A stretch of 64,000 nucleotides of DNA from Pseudomonadota bacterium (GTDB lineage: Bacteria; Pseudomonadota; Gammaproteobacteria; Burkholderiales; Burkholderiaceae_F): NCBI GenBank assembly GCA_029778535.1, contig JAKOQB010000178.1, positions 1 to 64,000 on the forward strand. Direction: 5' to 3'. Positions 42,933-53,442 of the stretch are shown piece after piece (the first letter of the stretch is position 1; each line of letters opens with the position of its first letter). The notes beneath the pieces are model-generated. The model did not search any database. It saw only the letters and a program-made list of their open reading frames with translations, and was not told the origin of the DNA. Position numbers and translations under genes: made by a program.

Positions 42933-44603
42933 TCAAGCCGCGCCGGCGGCCCGGCGCGCCTCGAGCTCGCGCAGCACGCGCCGCTGCACCTTGCCGGTCG
43001 TCGTCATCGGCAACTGGTCGATGAACTCGATCTCCTTCGGATACTCGTACGGCGCCAGCTTGCCGCGCACGTGCGCCTGCAGTTGGCCGACGAGGTTCGC
43101 ATCGCCGGTGGCGCCCGGCGCCAGCACGACGAACGCCTTGACGACCGCGCCACGCTGCGCGTCGGGCTTCGGCACCACCGCGACGTTCACGACCGCCGGG
43201 TGTTTCAGCAGGCAGTTCTCGATCTCGCTCGGGCCGATGCGGTAGCCGGCGGCCTTGAACATGTCGTCGGCGCGGCCCTGGTACCACAGGTAGTCCTGTT
43301 CGTCGCGCGACGCCAGGTCGCCGGTGCGGCACCATGAATCGTCGGGCGGTCCGGTGAACTTGCGCCGCGTCGCTTCCGGGTTCTTCCAGTACTCGATGAA
43401 GAAGACCGGGTCGGGATGGCCGTGGATGTCGCGCCGGTGCACCGCGACCTCGCCCGTGGCGCCCGCCGGCAGCTCGCACCCGTCGTCGTCGATGACCGCG
43501 ACGCGATGGCCTGGATACGGCCGCCCCATCGCGCCGGCACGCGCCGGCCAGCGCGCCTGCGAATTGCCGACGATGTAGTTCATCTCGGTCTGGCCGAACA
43601 TCTCGTTGACCGTGATGCCCAGTTCGGCCCGCGTCCACTCGAACACGGTGGTTCCGACCGATTCGCCCGCGCTCATGATCGCGCGCAGGGCGAGCGTCGC
43701 GCGCGCGCCGTTCCACGCCGGCGAGCGCATCATCATCTTCAGCGCGGTCGGGAACAGGAACGTGTTGGTCACGCGGTAGCGCTGCATCAGGTCCAGCGCG
43801 CGCTCCGGCGCGAAGCGGCCGTTGAAGCCTACGATCGGAAATCCGAAGTACAGCGTCGGCAGCAGCGCGTCCATCAGCCCGCCGGTCCACGCCCAGTCGG
43901 CCGGCGACCAGAACACGTCGCGCGGCTGCGGAAACCAGTCCTGCGAGCACACGAAGCCCGGCAGGTTGCCGATCAGCGCGCTGTGCGGCATCAACGCGCC
44001 CTTCGGCGGGCCGGTGGTGCCGCTGGTGTAGATCAGCAGCGCGGGATCGGTCGCGAGCGTCGTGACCGGCTCGAAGCGGTCCGATGCGCGCGCCAGCAGT
44101 TCGCTCCAGCGCCGCGCGCCCTGCGCTTCCGCGCCCGCGCTGATCACGTGCTTGAACTGCGGACACGCCGCGCGCACCGTCTGCACCGCGGCGAGCGCCG
44201 CGTCGTCGCAGATTGCGGCGACCGCCGCGCTGTTCTGCAGCCGGTACTCCAGCGCCTCCGGGCCGAACAGGACCGACAGCGGCATCGCGATCGCACCCAT
44301 CTGGTAGATCGCGATGTGCGCGATCGCCGTCTCTGGCCGCTGTGGCAGCAGGATCGCGACGCGGTCGCCGCGCGCCACGCCGAGCGCCGCGAGCGCGTTC
44401 GACAACCGGTTCGCATCGGCCTGCAGCGCCGCGTACGTGTACTTTTCGCGCGTGCCGCGCTCGTCCTCGTAATGGATCGCGACGCGCGACGTCTCCGGCG
44501 CCCAGCGGCGCGCGCACACCGCAGCGATGTTGAACTCGCGCGGAACGTGCCAGCGGAAATCCTCGTACAGCGAGCGGTAGGGGTCGGGGCGGGATCGGGG
44601 CAT
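42933..44603 (-). CDS. AMP-binding acyl-CoA synthetase
   Basis: 'LLIYTSGTTGPPKGALMPHSALIGNLPGF', 'WYQGRADDMFKAAGYRIGPSEIENCLLKHPAV'. Confidence 0.93.
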   Translation of the reverse strand: MPRSRPDPYRSLYEDFRWHVPREFNIAAVCARRWAPETSRVAIHYEDERGTREKYTYAALQADANRLSNALAALGVARGDRVAILLPQRPETAIAHIAIYQMGAIAMPLSVLFGPEALEYRLQNSAAVAAICDDAALAAVQTVRAACPQFKHVISAGAEAQGARRWSELLARASDRFEPVTTLATDPALLIYTSGTTGPPKGALMPHSALIGNLPGFVCSQDWFPQPRDVFWSPADWAWTGGLMDALLPTLYFGFPIVGFNGRFAPERALDLMQRYRVTNTFLFPTALKMMMRSPAWNGARATLALRAIMSAGESVGTTVFEWTRAELGITVNEMFGQTEMNYIVGNSQARWPARAGAMGRPYPGHRVAVIDDDGCELPAGATGEVAVHRRDIHGHPDPVFFIEYWKNPEATRRKFTGPPDDSWCRTGDLASRDEQDYLWYQGRADDMFKAAGYRIGPSEIENCLLKHPAVVNVAVVPKPDAQRGAVVKAFVVLAPGATGDANLVGQLQAHVRGKLAPYEYPKEIEFIDQLPMTTTGKVQRRVLRELEARRAAGAA

Positions 44604-44668
44604 GGTCGGGCGGCGGCTTGGTATCGTCGTGGCGGCGATCATCCTCCAACGGCGCTGGCCACCGCAAC

Positions 44669-45538
44669 ATGAAACCCTCGCACTCCCGCTTCGTCGAACT
44701 GCGCCGGCTGCGCTACCACGTGCGCGAGTGGGGCAGCGCGGGCGCGCCGAAGCTCGTGCTGCTGCATGGCTGGATGGACGTGTCGGCGTCGTTCCAGTTC
44801 GTGGTCGACGAGCTGGAGCGCGACTGGCACGTACTGGCGCCCGACTGGCGCGGCTACGGGCTGACCGCGTGGACCTCGGCCGACTGCTACTGGTTTCCCG
44901 ATTACCTGGCCGACCTCGATTTCCTGCTCGATGCGCTCGCGCCCGGCGAAGTCGTGCGCATCGTCGGCCACAGCATGGGTGGCAACGTCGCGCTGATGTA
45001 TGCGGGAATCCGACCCGCGCGCGTGGCGTCGGTGGTCAACCTCGAAGGCTTCGGGCTGAAAGGCACCACGCCCGACATGGCGCCGGAGCGCTACGCGCGC
45101 TGGATCGACGAACTGAAGGAACCCGCGAGTCTGCGCGACTACGGCTCGCTGGGCGAAGTGGCCGAGCGGCTGCGGCGGAACAATCCGCGGCTGGCGCCGG
45201 AGGCGGCGATGTTCCTCGCGGCGCACTGGTCGCAGCCGACGCCGGACGGTCGCTATCGCATCGCCGGCGACCCGGCGCACAGGATCGTCAATCCGGTGCT
45301 GTATCGGCTGGACGAGATCGAAGCCTGCTGGGCGCGCATCGCCGCCCCGGTGCTGTGGGTGCAGGCCGAACACACCGACGCGCATCGGTGGGCCGGCGGC
45401 CAGGACGAGATCGACCGGCGGCGCCGATTCGTTCCAAACGTGCAGCAGGCGACCGTCGCCGGCGCGGGCCACATGCTTCATCACGACCAGCCGCGCGCGG
45501 TGGCTGAACTGATCGAGCGGTTCTTCGGGCCCGCGTGA
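44669..45538 (+). CDS. Alpha/beta hydrolase
   Basis: 'LVLLHGWMDVSASFQFVVDEL', 'VRIVGHSMGGNVALMYAG', 'VAGAGHMLHHDQP'. Confidence 0.93.
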   Translation: MKPSHSRFVELRRLRYHVREWGSAGAPKLVLLHGWMDVSASFQFVVDELERDWHVLAPDWRGYGLTAWTSADCYWFPDYLADLDFLLDALAPGEVVRIVGHSMGGNVALMYAGIRPARVASVVNLEGFGLKGTTPDMAPERYARWIDELKEPASLRDYGSLGEVAERLRRNNPRLAPEAAMFLAAHWSQPTPDGRYRIAGDPAHRIVNPVLYRLDEIEACWARIAAPVLWVQAEHTDAHRWAGGQDEIDRRRRFVPNVQQATVAGAGHMLHHDQPRAVAELIERFFGPA

Positions 45539-45579
45539 CCGGCGCTGAGCCGCGCGCATGCGCCACCTACAATGGCGGC

Positions 45580-46431
45580 ATGCCGCCTGCACTGCATTCG
45601 CTGAACGCCGATCTGCACTCGCATTCCGCGGTCTCCGACGGCGCCCTGTCGCCGCGCGCGCTGGTCAGGCGCGCGCGCGAGCAGCGGGTCGAGCTCTTCG
45701 CGCTGACCGATCACGACACCGTCGACGGCGTCGCCGAGGCGCAGGCCGCGGCGGCCGAGGTCGGCCTTCGCTTCATTGCGGGCGTGGAAGTATCGGTCAC
45801 ATGGGCCGGCGAGACCGTGCACATCGTGGGGCTCGGCATCGATGCCGCGGACGCGACCCTGCGCGCCGGGCTCGCCGACGTGCGCGCCGGGCGGCTGCAG
45901 CGCGGGCGCGAGATGGGCGATCAGCTCGCGCGCGCCGGCATCGACGGCGCGTTCGACGGCGCGCTCGCGCTGGCCGGCAATCCCGACCTGCTGTCGCGCA
46001 CGCACTTCGCGCGTTACCTCGTGATGACCGGCCGCTGCGCTGATACGCGCGAAGTGTTCCGCCGCTATCTGGTCGCGGGCAGGCCGGGCTACGTGCCGCA
46101 CCGCTGGGCGCGGCTTGCCGACGCGGTGCGCTGGATCCGCGTGGCCGGCGGCATCGCGGTGCTCGCGCATCCGGGCCGCTACAAGTACGACGAACTGCAG
46201 CTCGACGCGCTGCTGTCGGAATTCAAGGCGCTCGGCGGCGCGGCAATCGAGGTCGCGACCAGCAATCACGGCGCGCACGAGGCGAAGCGCTTCGCGCAGC
46301 ATGCGCGCACGTTCGGCTTCGAGGCGTCGCGCGGCAGCGACTTCCACAGCCCGACCGATGCCGACGTGGAGCTTGGCCGCGTCGATCCGCTGCCGTTGTC
46401 GCTCGTGCCGGTCTGGCATCGCTTCGCCTGA
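45580..46431 (+). CDS. PHP-domain phosphoesterase (YciV/RNase AM-like)
   Basis: 'LNADLHSHSAVSDGALSPRALVRRAREQRVELFALTDHDTVDG', 'VLAHPGRY', 'GSDFHSP'. Confidence 0.93.
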   Translation: MPPALHSLNADLHSHSAVSDGALSPRALVRRAREQRVELFALTDHDTVDGVAEAQAAAAEVGLRFIAGVEVSVTWAGETVHIVGLGIDAADATLRAGLADVRAGRLQRGREMGDQLARAGIDGAFDGALALAGNPDLLSRTHFARYLVMTGRCADTREVFRRYLVAGRPGYVPHRWARLADAVRWIRVAGGIAVLAHPGRYKYDELQLDALLSEFKALGGAAIEVATSNHGAHEAKRFAQHARTFGFEASRGSDFHSPTDADVELGRVDPLPLSLVPVWHRFA

Positions 46432-46439
46432 CCGCCGCG

Positions 46440-47066
46440 ATGGCGCAGCTCTTCGCGGTTCATCCGGTCAATCCGCAGCTGCGCCTGCTGCGGCAGGCCG
46501 CGCAGCTGATCGACCACGGCGCGGTGGCGGCGATTCCGACCGATTCGTCGTACGCGCTGGTGTGCCATCTCGACGACAAGCCGGCGGCGGATCGGCTGCG
46601 GCGCATCCGCCGCGTCGACGAGCGCCATCACCTGACGCTGCTGTGCCGCGACCTGTCGGAGATCGCCAATTACGCAAAGGTCGACAACGCGCAGTACCGG
46701 CTGCTCAGGCAGGTGACGCCGGGGCCGTACACGTTCATCCTCGAGGCCACGCGCGAGGTGCCGCGCCGGCTGTCGCATCCGTCGCGCAAGACCATCGGCA
46801 TCCGCGTGCCCGAGCATCCGGTCGCGCTCGGACTGCTCGACGTGCTCGGCCAGCCGCTGATCTCGACCACGCTGCTGCTGCCCGGCGACGAGATGCCGCT
46901 GAACGACGCGGCGCTGATCGTCGAGCGCATCGGCCACGATGTCGATCTGATCATCGACGCCGGGGCGTGCGGCCTCGAGCCGACGACCGTCGTCGACCTG
47001 AGCGGCAAGGAAGCGGTGCTGATACGTCGCGGCCGCGGTCCGGTCGAGGCACTCGGCCTGCGCTGA
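46440..47066 (+). CDS. Sua5/YciO/YrdC family protein (YciO-like)
   Basis: 'LIDHGAVAAIPTDSSYALVCHLDDKPAADRLRRIRRVDERHHLTLLCRDLSEIANYAKVDN'. Confidence 0.93.
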   Translation: MAQLFAVHPVNPQLRLLRQAAQLIDHGAVAAIPTDSSYALVCHLDDKPAADRLRRIRRVDERHHLTLLCRDLSEIANYAKVDNAQYRLLRQVTPGPYTFILEATREVPRRLSHPSRKTIGIRVPEHPVALGLLDVLGQPLISTTLLLPGDEMPLNDAALIVERIGHDVDLIIDAGACGLEPTTVVDLSGKEAVLIRRGRGPVEALGLR

Positions 47067-47080
47067 TAGACTCTGCCGCG

Positions 47081-47728
47081 ATGGAAGGCCTCATCCAGAC
47101 CATCACGGTCTACGCAATCCCCGTCCTGCTCGCGATCACCCTGCACGAAGCCGCGCACGGTTACGTGGCGCGCATGTTCGGCGACACGACCGCGTATGCG
47201 GCGGGTCGCGTCACGCTCAATCCGCTGAAGCACATCGATCCGATCGGCACGATCATCGTGCCGGCGGCGATCCTGCTGCTGGCCAAGCTCGCGGGCGGGC
47301 CGGGTTTCCTGTTCGGCTGGGCCAAGCCGGTGCCGGTCAATTTCGCACGCCTGCGCAATCCGAAGCAGGACATGGTGTGGGTGGCGGGCGCGGGGCCGGC
47401 GTCCAATCTGCTGATGGCGATCGGCTGGGCGCTGTTCCTGAAATCCCAGTTCGCGCTCGGGCTGCACGAAGCGTTCTTCACCGAGATGGCGAAGGCGGGC
47501 ATCCTGGTCAACATCGGCCTGATGGCGCTGAACCTGCTGCCGGTGCCGCCGCTCGACGGTGGACGCATCGTGGTCGGACTGCTGCCGCACCGGCTGGCGT
47601 ACCAGTTCGCGCGCATCGAGCCGTACGGACTGTTCATCGTGCTGGCGCTGCTCGCGACCAACACGCTGGGGTTCTTTCTCGAGCCCTTCTATCACTTCGG
47701 CCTGGCGGTCGTAGAGATCTTTCTCTGA
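47081..47728 (+). CDS. Site-2 protease-family (M50) membrane metalloprotease
   Basis: 'AITLHEAAHGYVARMFGD' HExxH; 'LNLLPVPPLDGGRIVVGLLP' NPxxDG-like motif. Confidence 0.93.
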   Translation: MEGLIQTITVYAIPVLLAITLHEAAHGYVARMFGDTTAYAAGRVTLNPLKHIDPIGTIIVPAAILLLAKLAGGPGFLFGWAKPVPVNFARLRNPKQDMVWVAGAGPASNLLMAIGWALFLKSQFALGLHEAFFTEMAKAGILVNIGLMALNLLPVPPLDGGRIVVGLLPHRLAYQFARIEPYGLFIVLALLATNTLGFFLEPFYHFGLAVVEIFL

Positions 47729-47730
47729 CC

Positions 47731-48933
47731 ATGTTCATCGATCGCGTCCTTTCCGGCATGCGTCCGACCGGCGCGCTGCACATCGGCCACTTTCACGGCG
47801 CGCTGAAGAACTGGGTCAAGCTGCAGGACGAGCACCCGTGCTTCTTCTTCGTCGCCGACTGGCACGCGCTGACCACGCACTACGAATCGCCCGAGGTGCT
47901 CGAAGACAGCGTGTGGGACATGCTGGTCGACTGGTTCGCCGCCGGCATCGATCCGCAGAAGGCGACCGTGTTCATCCAGTCGCGCGTGCCCGAGCACGCC
48001 GAGCTGTTCCTGCTGCTGGCGATGGCCACCCCGCTCGGCTGGCTGGAGCGCGTGCCGACCTACAAGGACCAGATCGAGAAACTGAAGGAACGCGATCTGT
48101 CGACGTACGGCTTCCTCGGCTATCCGCTGATGCAGGCGGCCGACATCCTGATCTACCGCGCCAACATGGTGCCGGTCGGCGAGGACCAGGTGCCGCACAT
48201 CGAGATGACGCGCGAGATCGCGCGCCGCTTCAACCACCTGTTCGGCAGCGAGCCGGGCTTCGAGGAAAAGGCGAACGCCGCGGTCAGGAAGCTCGGCGCC
48301 AAGCGCGCCAAGCTGTACAAGGAGCTGCGCGCGAAGTATCAGGAACACGGCGAGCAGGACGCGCTCGACGCCGCGCGCGCGCTGCTCGCCGAGGCGCAGA
48401 GCCTGTCGATGGGCGATCGCGAGCGGCTGTTCGGGTACCTCGAAGGCGCGCGACGCGTGATCCTGACCGAGCCTGCGGCGCTGCTGACCGAGGTGCCGAG
48501 GCTGCCGGGGCTCGACGGTCAGAAGATGTCCAAGAGCGGCGGCAACGCGGTGCTGATGCGCGAGGAGCCGAAGGTGCTGGCGCAGAAGATCCGCACGATG
48601 CCGACCGATCCGGCGCGCGTGCGCCGTACCGACCCGGGCGACCCCGAGAAATGCCCGGTGTGGCAACTGCACCTGGTCTATTCGAACGACGACACGCGCG
48701 CGTGGGTGCAGAAGGGCTGCCGCAGCGCCGGCATCGGCTGCCTGGAGTGCAAGCAGCCGGTGATCGACGCGATGGTGCGCGAGCAGGAGCCGTGGCGCAA
48801 CCGCGCGCAGCCGTATCTGGACGATCCGTCGTTGCTGCGCTCGATCGTCGCCGACGGCTGCGACCGCGCGCGCGCCGCGGCGCAGGAAACGATGCGCGAC
48901 GTGCGCGAGGCGATGGGCCTCGCGTACTCCTGA
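47731..48933 (+). CDS. trpS: Tryptophanyl-tRNA synthetase
   Basis: 'SGMRPTGALHIGHFHGALKNWVKLQ', 'GQKMSKSGGNAV' (KMSKS). Confidence 0.97.
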   Translation: MFIDRVLSGMRPTGALHIGHFHGALKNWVKLQDEHPCFFFVADWHALTTHYESPEVLEDSVWDMLVDWFAAGIDPQKATVFIQSRVPEHAELFLLLAMATPLGWLERVPTYKDQIEKLKERDLSTYGFLGYPLMQAADILIYRANMVPVGEDQVPHIEMTREIARRFNHLFGSEPGFEEKANAAVRKLGAKRAKLYKELRAKYQEHGEQDALDAARALLAEAQSLSMGDRERLFGYLEGARRVILTEPAALLTEVPRLPGLDGQKMSKSGGNAVLMREEPKVLAQKIRTMPTDPARVRRTDPGDPEKCPVWQLHLVYSNDDTRAWVQKGCRSAGIGCLECKQPVIDAMVREQEPWRNRAQPYLDDPSLLRSIVADGCDRARAAAQETMRDVREAMGLAYS

Positions 48934-48948
48934 GCGCCGCCGCAGCCG

Positions 48949-49563
48949 ATGGCCGACCCGCGCATCCGCGCGATCGCAACGCCGCGCAGCGCCGCGCAGG
49001 GCGACGCGCATGCGCTGGCCGAGCCGTCGCCGTGGGTGCAGCGCTTTGCCGCGCTGGTGCCGCCGGGCAGCCGCGTGCTCGACGTCGCGTGCGGGCACGG
49101 CCGGCACGCGCTGCTGTTCGCCGCGCAGCGTTGCCTGGTCGACGCGGTCGACATCGACCCCGCCTGCGCGAGTGCGTACGAGGACGCGCCGCTGGTCACG
49201 TTCCGGCGCGCCGACATCGAAAACGGGCCGTGGCCGTATCGCGGCCGGCAGTTCGATGCGATCGTCGTGGCCAACTACCTGCACCGCGCGCTGTTTCCGG
49301 TCCTGGCCGACGCGCTGGCCCCCGGCGGCGTGCTGATCTACGAGACGTTTGCGCTCGGCAACGAGCGCTACGGCAAGCCGAGCAATCCGGCGTTCCTGCT
49401 GAAGCCGCGCGAGCTTATCGACGTGTTCGGCATCGCGCTGCACGTGCTCGCGTACGAGGAGGGCATGGTCAGCCTGCCGCGCGTGGCGCGCGTGCAGCGG
49501 CTGGCAGCGGTGCGCCCCGGACGCGCGCGCGACGCGTTCCTGCGCCTCGACGCCGATCGCTGA
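48949..49563 (+). CDS. Class I SAM-dependent methyltransferase
   Basis: 'GSRVLDVACGHGRHALLFAAQRCLVDAVDID' motif I. Confidence 0.9.
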   Translation: MADPRIRAIATPRSAAQGDAHALAEPSPWVQRFAALVPPGSRVLDVACGHGRHALLFAAQRCLVDAVDIDPACASAYEDAPLVTFRRADIENGPWPYRGRQFDAIVVANYLHRALFPVLADALAPGGVLIYETFALGNERYGKPSNPAFLLKPRELIDVFGIALHVLAYEEGMVSLPRVARVQRLAAVRPGRARDAFLRLDADR

Positions 49564-49611
49564 TTCATCGCGACGGTAGAATCGCGCGATTTGCTCCCTG
49601 CGAGGAAACCC

Positions 49612-50487
<876 letters not shown>

Positions 50488-50510
50488 TCCGATCCCCGGG
50501 GAGACACTGG

Positions 50511-51671
50511 ATGTTGAAACTGACGCAGGCCGAGCGTTGCGGCCTCCTCGTGCTGGCCGCGGCGCTCGCGGGCTGCAGCTCGGTCGGCCTGTCGACCGAC
50601 AGGATCGACTACAAGTCGGTCGCGCCGAGCAAGCCGCTCGACGTGCCGCCGGATCTGTCGCAGATTCCGCGCGACGATCGCTACGCGTTGCCGGATCGGC
50701 CGGGTGTGGCGAGCGCGAGCGCCGCGAGCGCGACGCGCGCGCCCGCGGCGGCCTCCGTGCAGACGGTCGCGCCCGCCAGCGCGGCCGCGCACATCGAGCG
50801 CGCGGGCTCCGAACGCTGGCTCGCGGTCGACGTGACGCCCGAGCAGGCTTTCGCCGTGGTCAAGGAGTTCTGGCCCAGCGTCGGACTGTCGATCGCGCGC
50901 GAGGACCCGGCCGCCGGCATCATCGAGACCAACTGGGCGGAGAACCGCGCCAAGCTGCCGCAGGACATCATCCGCCGCACGATCGGCCGCGTATTGGACC
51001 AGTTGTATTCGACCGGCGAACAGGACAAGTTCCGCACGCGCATCGAGCGCACGCCGAAGAACACGGCCGAGATCTACATCAGCCATCGCGGCATGGTCGA
51101 GGTCTACACCAGCGCGCAGAAGGACCAGACGGTGTGGCAGCCGCGTCCGGCCGATCCGGAACTCGAGGCCGAGATGCTGCAGCGGCTCGCCCTGCGCTTC
51201 ACGCCGGCGCAGCAGGTGGCCGCCGCTACGCCCGCGGCCACGGCGGCCGCCGCGCCCGCGCCCGCGGCCGTGCCGGCAGCGCCCGCACCGCGCGAGATCG
51301 CGCGCCTCGTGCGCAGCGGCGACGGCAAGGCGCAGCGGGTCGAGATCGACGAGCCGTTCGATCGCGCGTGGCGGCGCGTGGGCCTCGCGCTCGACCGCGG
51401 CGGATTCACCGTCGAGGATCGCGATCGCACCAAAGGGACATACTTCGTCCGCTATCTCGACCCCGAGTTCGAGGCGAAGCAGCGCGAGAAGCAGGGCTTC
51501 TTCTCGCGCATGTTCGGGCGCGATCCGAAGATCGATCCGCAGCAGTTCCGCGTGCAGGTGGCCACCGCCGGCGACGCGACCGCCGTCACGGTGCTCGACA
51601 AGGACGGCAAGCCCGACGCCGGCGCGACTGCGCAGAAGATCCTCGGCCAGATCAGCGATCAGCTCAAGTAA
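50511..51671 (+). CDS. bamC: Outer membrane assembly lipoprotein BamC
   Basis: Lipobox 'LAAALAGCSSVGL'; 'DYKSVAPSKPLDVPPDLSQIP', located after dapA. Confidence 0.93.
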   Translation: MLKLTQAERCGLLVLAAALAGCSSVGLSTDRIDYKSVAPSKPLDVPPDLSQIPRDDRYALPDRPGVASASAASATRAPAAASVQTVAPASAAAHIERAGSERWLAVDVTPEQAFAVVKEFWPSVGLSIAREDPAAGIIETNWAENRAKLPQDIIRRTIGRVLDQLYSTGEQDKFRTRIERTPKNTAEIYISHRGMVEVYTSAQKDQTVWQPRPADPELEAEMLQRLALRFTPAQQVAAATPAATAAAAPAPAAVPAAPAPREIARLVRSGDGKAQRVEIDEPFDRAWRRVGLALDRGGFTVEDRDRTKGTYFVRYLDPEFEAKQREKQGFFSRMFGRDPKIDPQQFRVQVATAGDATAVTVLDKDGKPDAGATAQKILGQISDQLK

Positions 51672-51686
51672 TCGCGCGCGGATGCC

Positions 51687-52463
51687 GTGCTGAGGTTCTG
51701 CTGTCTCGGCTCCGGCAGCGAGGGCAATGCGCTGGTGGTCGAGGTGCATGACGGCCTGACCGTCACGCGCCTGCTGGTCGACAACGGGTTCGGTCCGCGC
51801 GCGCTCGCGCGCCGCCTGGCGCGCGTGCGGCTTTCGATCGACGATCTCGACGCGGTCGTCGTCACGCACGAACACTCGGACCACGTGGCGGGCGTGTGCG
51901 CGCTGGTGAAGAAGCGCCGCATCGCTGTCTTTGCGTCGGCCGGCACGGCGCGCGCGGCGCGCGTCGAGACGGAAGAGATCGACCTGCGCCGGCTGCGCGA
52001 CGGCGAGCCGGTCGCGATCGGCGGTGTCGGGGTCACGCCATTCGCGGTCGCGCACGACGCGGCCGAGCCGCTGCAGTTCGTGTTCTCCGACGGTGACCGC
52101 AGGCTCGGCCTGCTGACCGACATCGGCGCGCCGGATGCAACGGTCGCGCGCGCGCTCGACGGGCTCGACGCGTTGATCCTCGAATGCAATCACGACCTGC
52201 GGATGCTGGCCGGCGGCGACTATCCGCCGTTCCTGAAGGCGCGCATCGCCGGCGACCGCGGCCATCTGTCGAACCTGCAGGCGGCGGAACTGCTGGCGCA
52301 GCTTGACCGGTCGCGCCTGCGCGTGCTCGCGGCCGCGCACCTGAGCCGCCACAACAACCGTCCCGAGCTGGCGCGCCGCGCGCTCGCGCAAGCCGCTTCA
52401 TGCCGCGAGGACGACGTGCACGTCGCCTGCCAGCACGAGGGACTGCCGTGGTTCGACGCGTGA
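51687..52463 (+). CDS. MBL-fold metallohydrolase (YycJ/WalJ-like)
   Basis: 'LRFCCLGSGSEGNALVVE', 'VVVTHEHSDHVAGV', 'LECNHD'. Confidence 0.93.
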   Translation: MLRFCCLGSGSEGNALVVEVHDGLTVTRLLVDNGFGPRALARRLARVRLSIDDLDAVVVTHEHSDHVAGVCALVKKRRIAVFASAGTARAARVETEEIDLRRLRDGEPVAIGGVGVTPFAVAHDAAEPLQFVFSDGDRRLGLLTDIGAPDATVARALDGLDALILECNHDLRMLAGGDYPPFLKARIAGDRGHLSNLQAAELLAQLDRSRLRVLAAAHLSRHNNRPELARRALAQAASCREDDVHVACQHEGLPWFDA

Positions 52464-52477
52464 GGCGCGCAAAAGAA

Positions 52478-52500
52478 AAGGGCCGGTAGGTCCGGCCCTT
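52478..52500. terminator. Bidirectional intrinsic terminator-like hairpin
   Basis: AAGGGCCGG-TAGGT-CCGGCCCTT with upstream AAAAGAAAAG tract, between convergent genes. Confidence 0.8.
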
Positions 52501-52522
52501 CGGTACTGCGCGGAAGAAGAGA

Positions 52523-52750
52523 TTACTTCTTCGCTTCTTCCTTCTTCATTTCCGGAGCGGGTGCCGGCGCCGGAGCGGCGGCCGGAGCCGCTTCTTCCTT
52601 CTTCGCTTCCGGAGCGGGTGCCGGGGCCGGGGCTGGAGCCGGAGCGGCGGCGGGCGCGGGCGCCGGGGCGGGCGCGGGCGCTGGAGCTTGTTTGCCACAG
52701 GCGGCGAGGAGCGCCACTGTCAAAGATGCAGCGAGCAATGCTTTGTTCAT
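52523..52750 (-). CDS. Ala/Pro-rich low-complexity lipoprotein
   Basis: 'MNKALLAASLTVALLAACGKQ' lipobox followed by (PA)n and KKEE blocks. Confidence 0.75.
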   Translation of the reverse strand: MNKALLAASLTVALLAACGKQAPAPAPAPAPAPAAAPAPAPAPAPAPEAKKEEAAPAAAPAPAPAPEMKKEEAKK

Positions 52751-52911
52751 TCGTATGACCTCACGGTTGGTGAAGAGGGATCGCGACGAGTCGACCAGGA
52801 CTTATTCTTGAATGCGGCCCGCTGACGCGGATGCCGTGCATTCAGGACCATGTTCCCGACCCGAAAGTATACGCGGATGCATGCCGATATGCCGCGCTGC
52901 AGCGGTGTGGC

Positions 52912-53439
52912 CTACAGGCCGAGCGGCACCACCGCGACGTTGTGCGCGGCCCGATCCCAGCGGCGCGTGAACGCGGCAAAGAGCGGCTGCGCATAGCCGC
53001 GATGGTTGAGCCACGCCTCGCCGTGGGCGATCCGCGCCTCGCGCAACTGCAGCGCGTGGCAGTCGTCGCCGAGGATCACGCGATCGCCGCCGACCGCGTC
53101 CTCGCGGTCGGCCACGCGGATCTCGAGCGCGTGCGCGAAGTCCCGCTGCAGCAGCTTCAGGCGCGCGGCGCGCGTTTCGATCCACGCCGGATCGTCGACC
53201 AGCAACTGCACCGAATGCGCGCGATTGGCGACCAGCAGCGCGCGCAGCAGGTCGATCGCGGCGCGACGCTCCAGCCCGAATTCCGACAGATCGGCAGCGG
53301 CGCACCGCACGGTCCTGCGCGCGGCGCCGAGCACCGCCAGCACAGCCGCGTCGAGTTCGGCGCGCGATCCGATCAGCAACCGCTGCGGTGCCGCCGGTTC
53401 GGGCGCGGGCCGGTCCATTGGGCGTTCGAGCTCGAGCAT
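52912..53439 (-). CDS. Hypothetical protein, downstream partner of RoxA-like gene
   Basis: 175 aa ORF co-directional with, and 3 nt after, the JmjC gene. Confidence 0.7.
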   Translation of the reverse strand: MLELERPMDRPAPEPAAPQRLLIGSRAELDAAVLAVLGAARRTVRCAAADLSEFGLERRAAIDLLRALLVANRAHSVQLLVDDPAWIETRAARLKLLQRDFAHALEIRVADREDAVGGDRVILGDDCHALQLREARIAHGEAWLNHRGYAQPLFAAFTRRWDRAAHNVAVVPLGL

Positions 53440-53442
53440 CGG

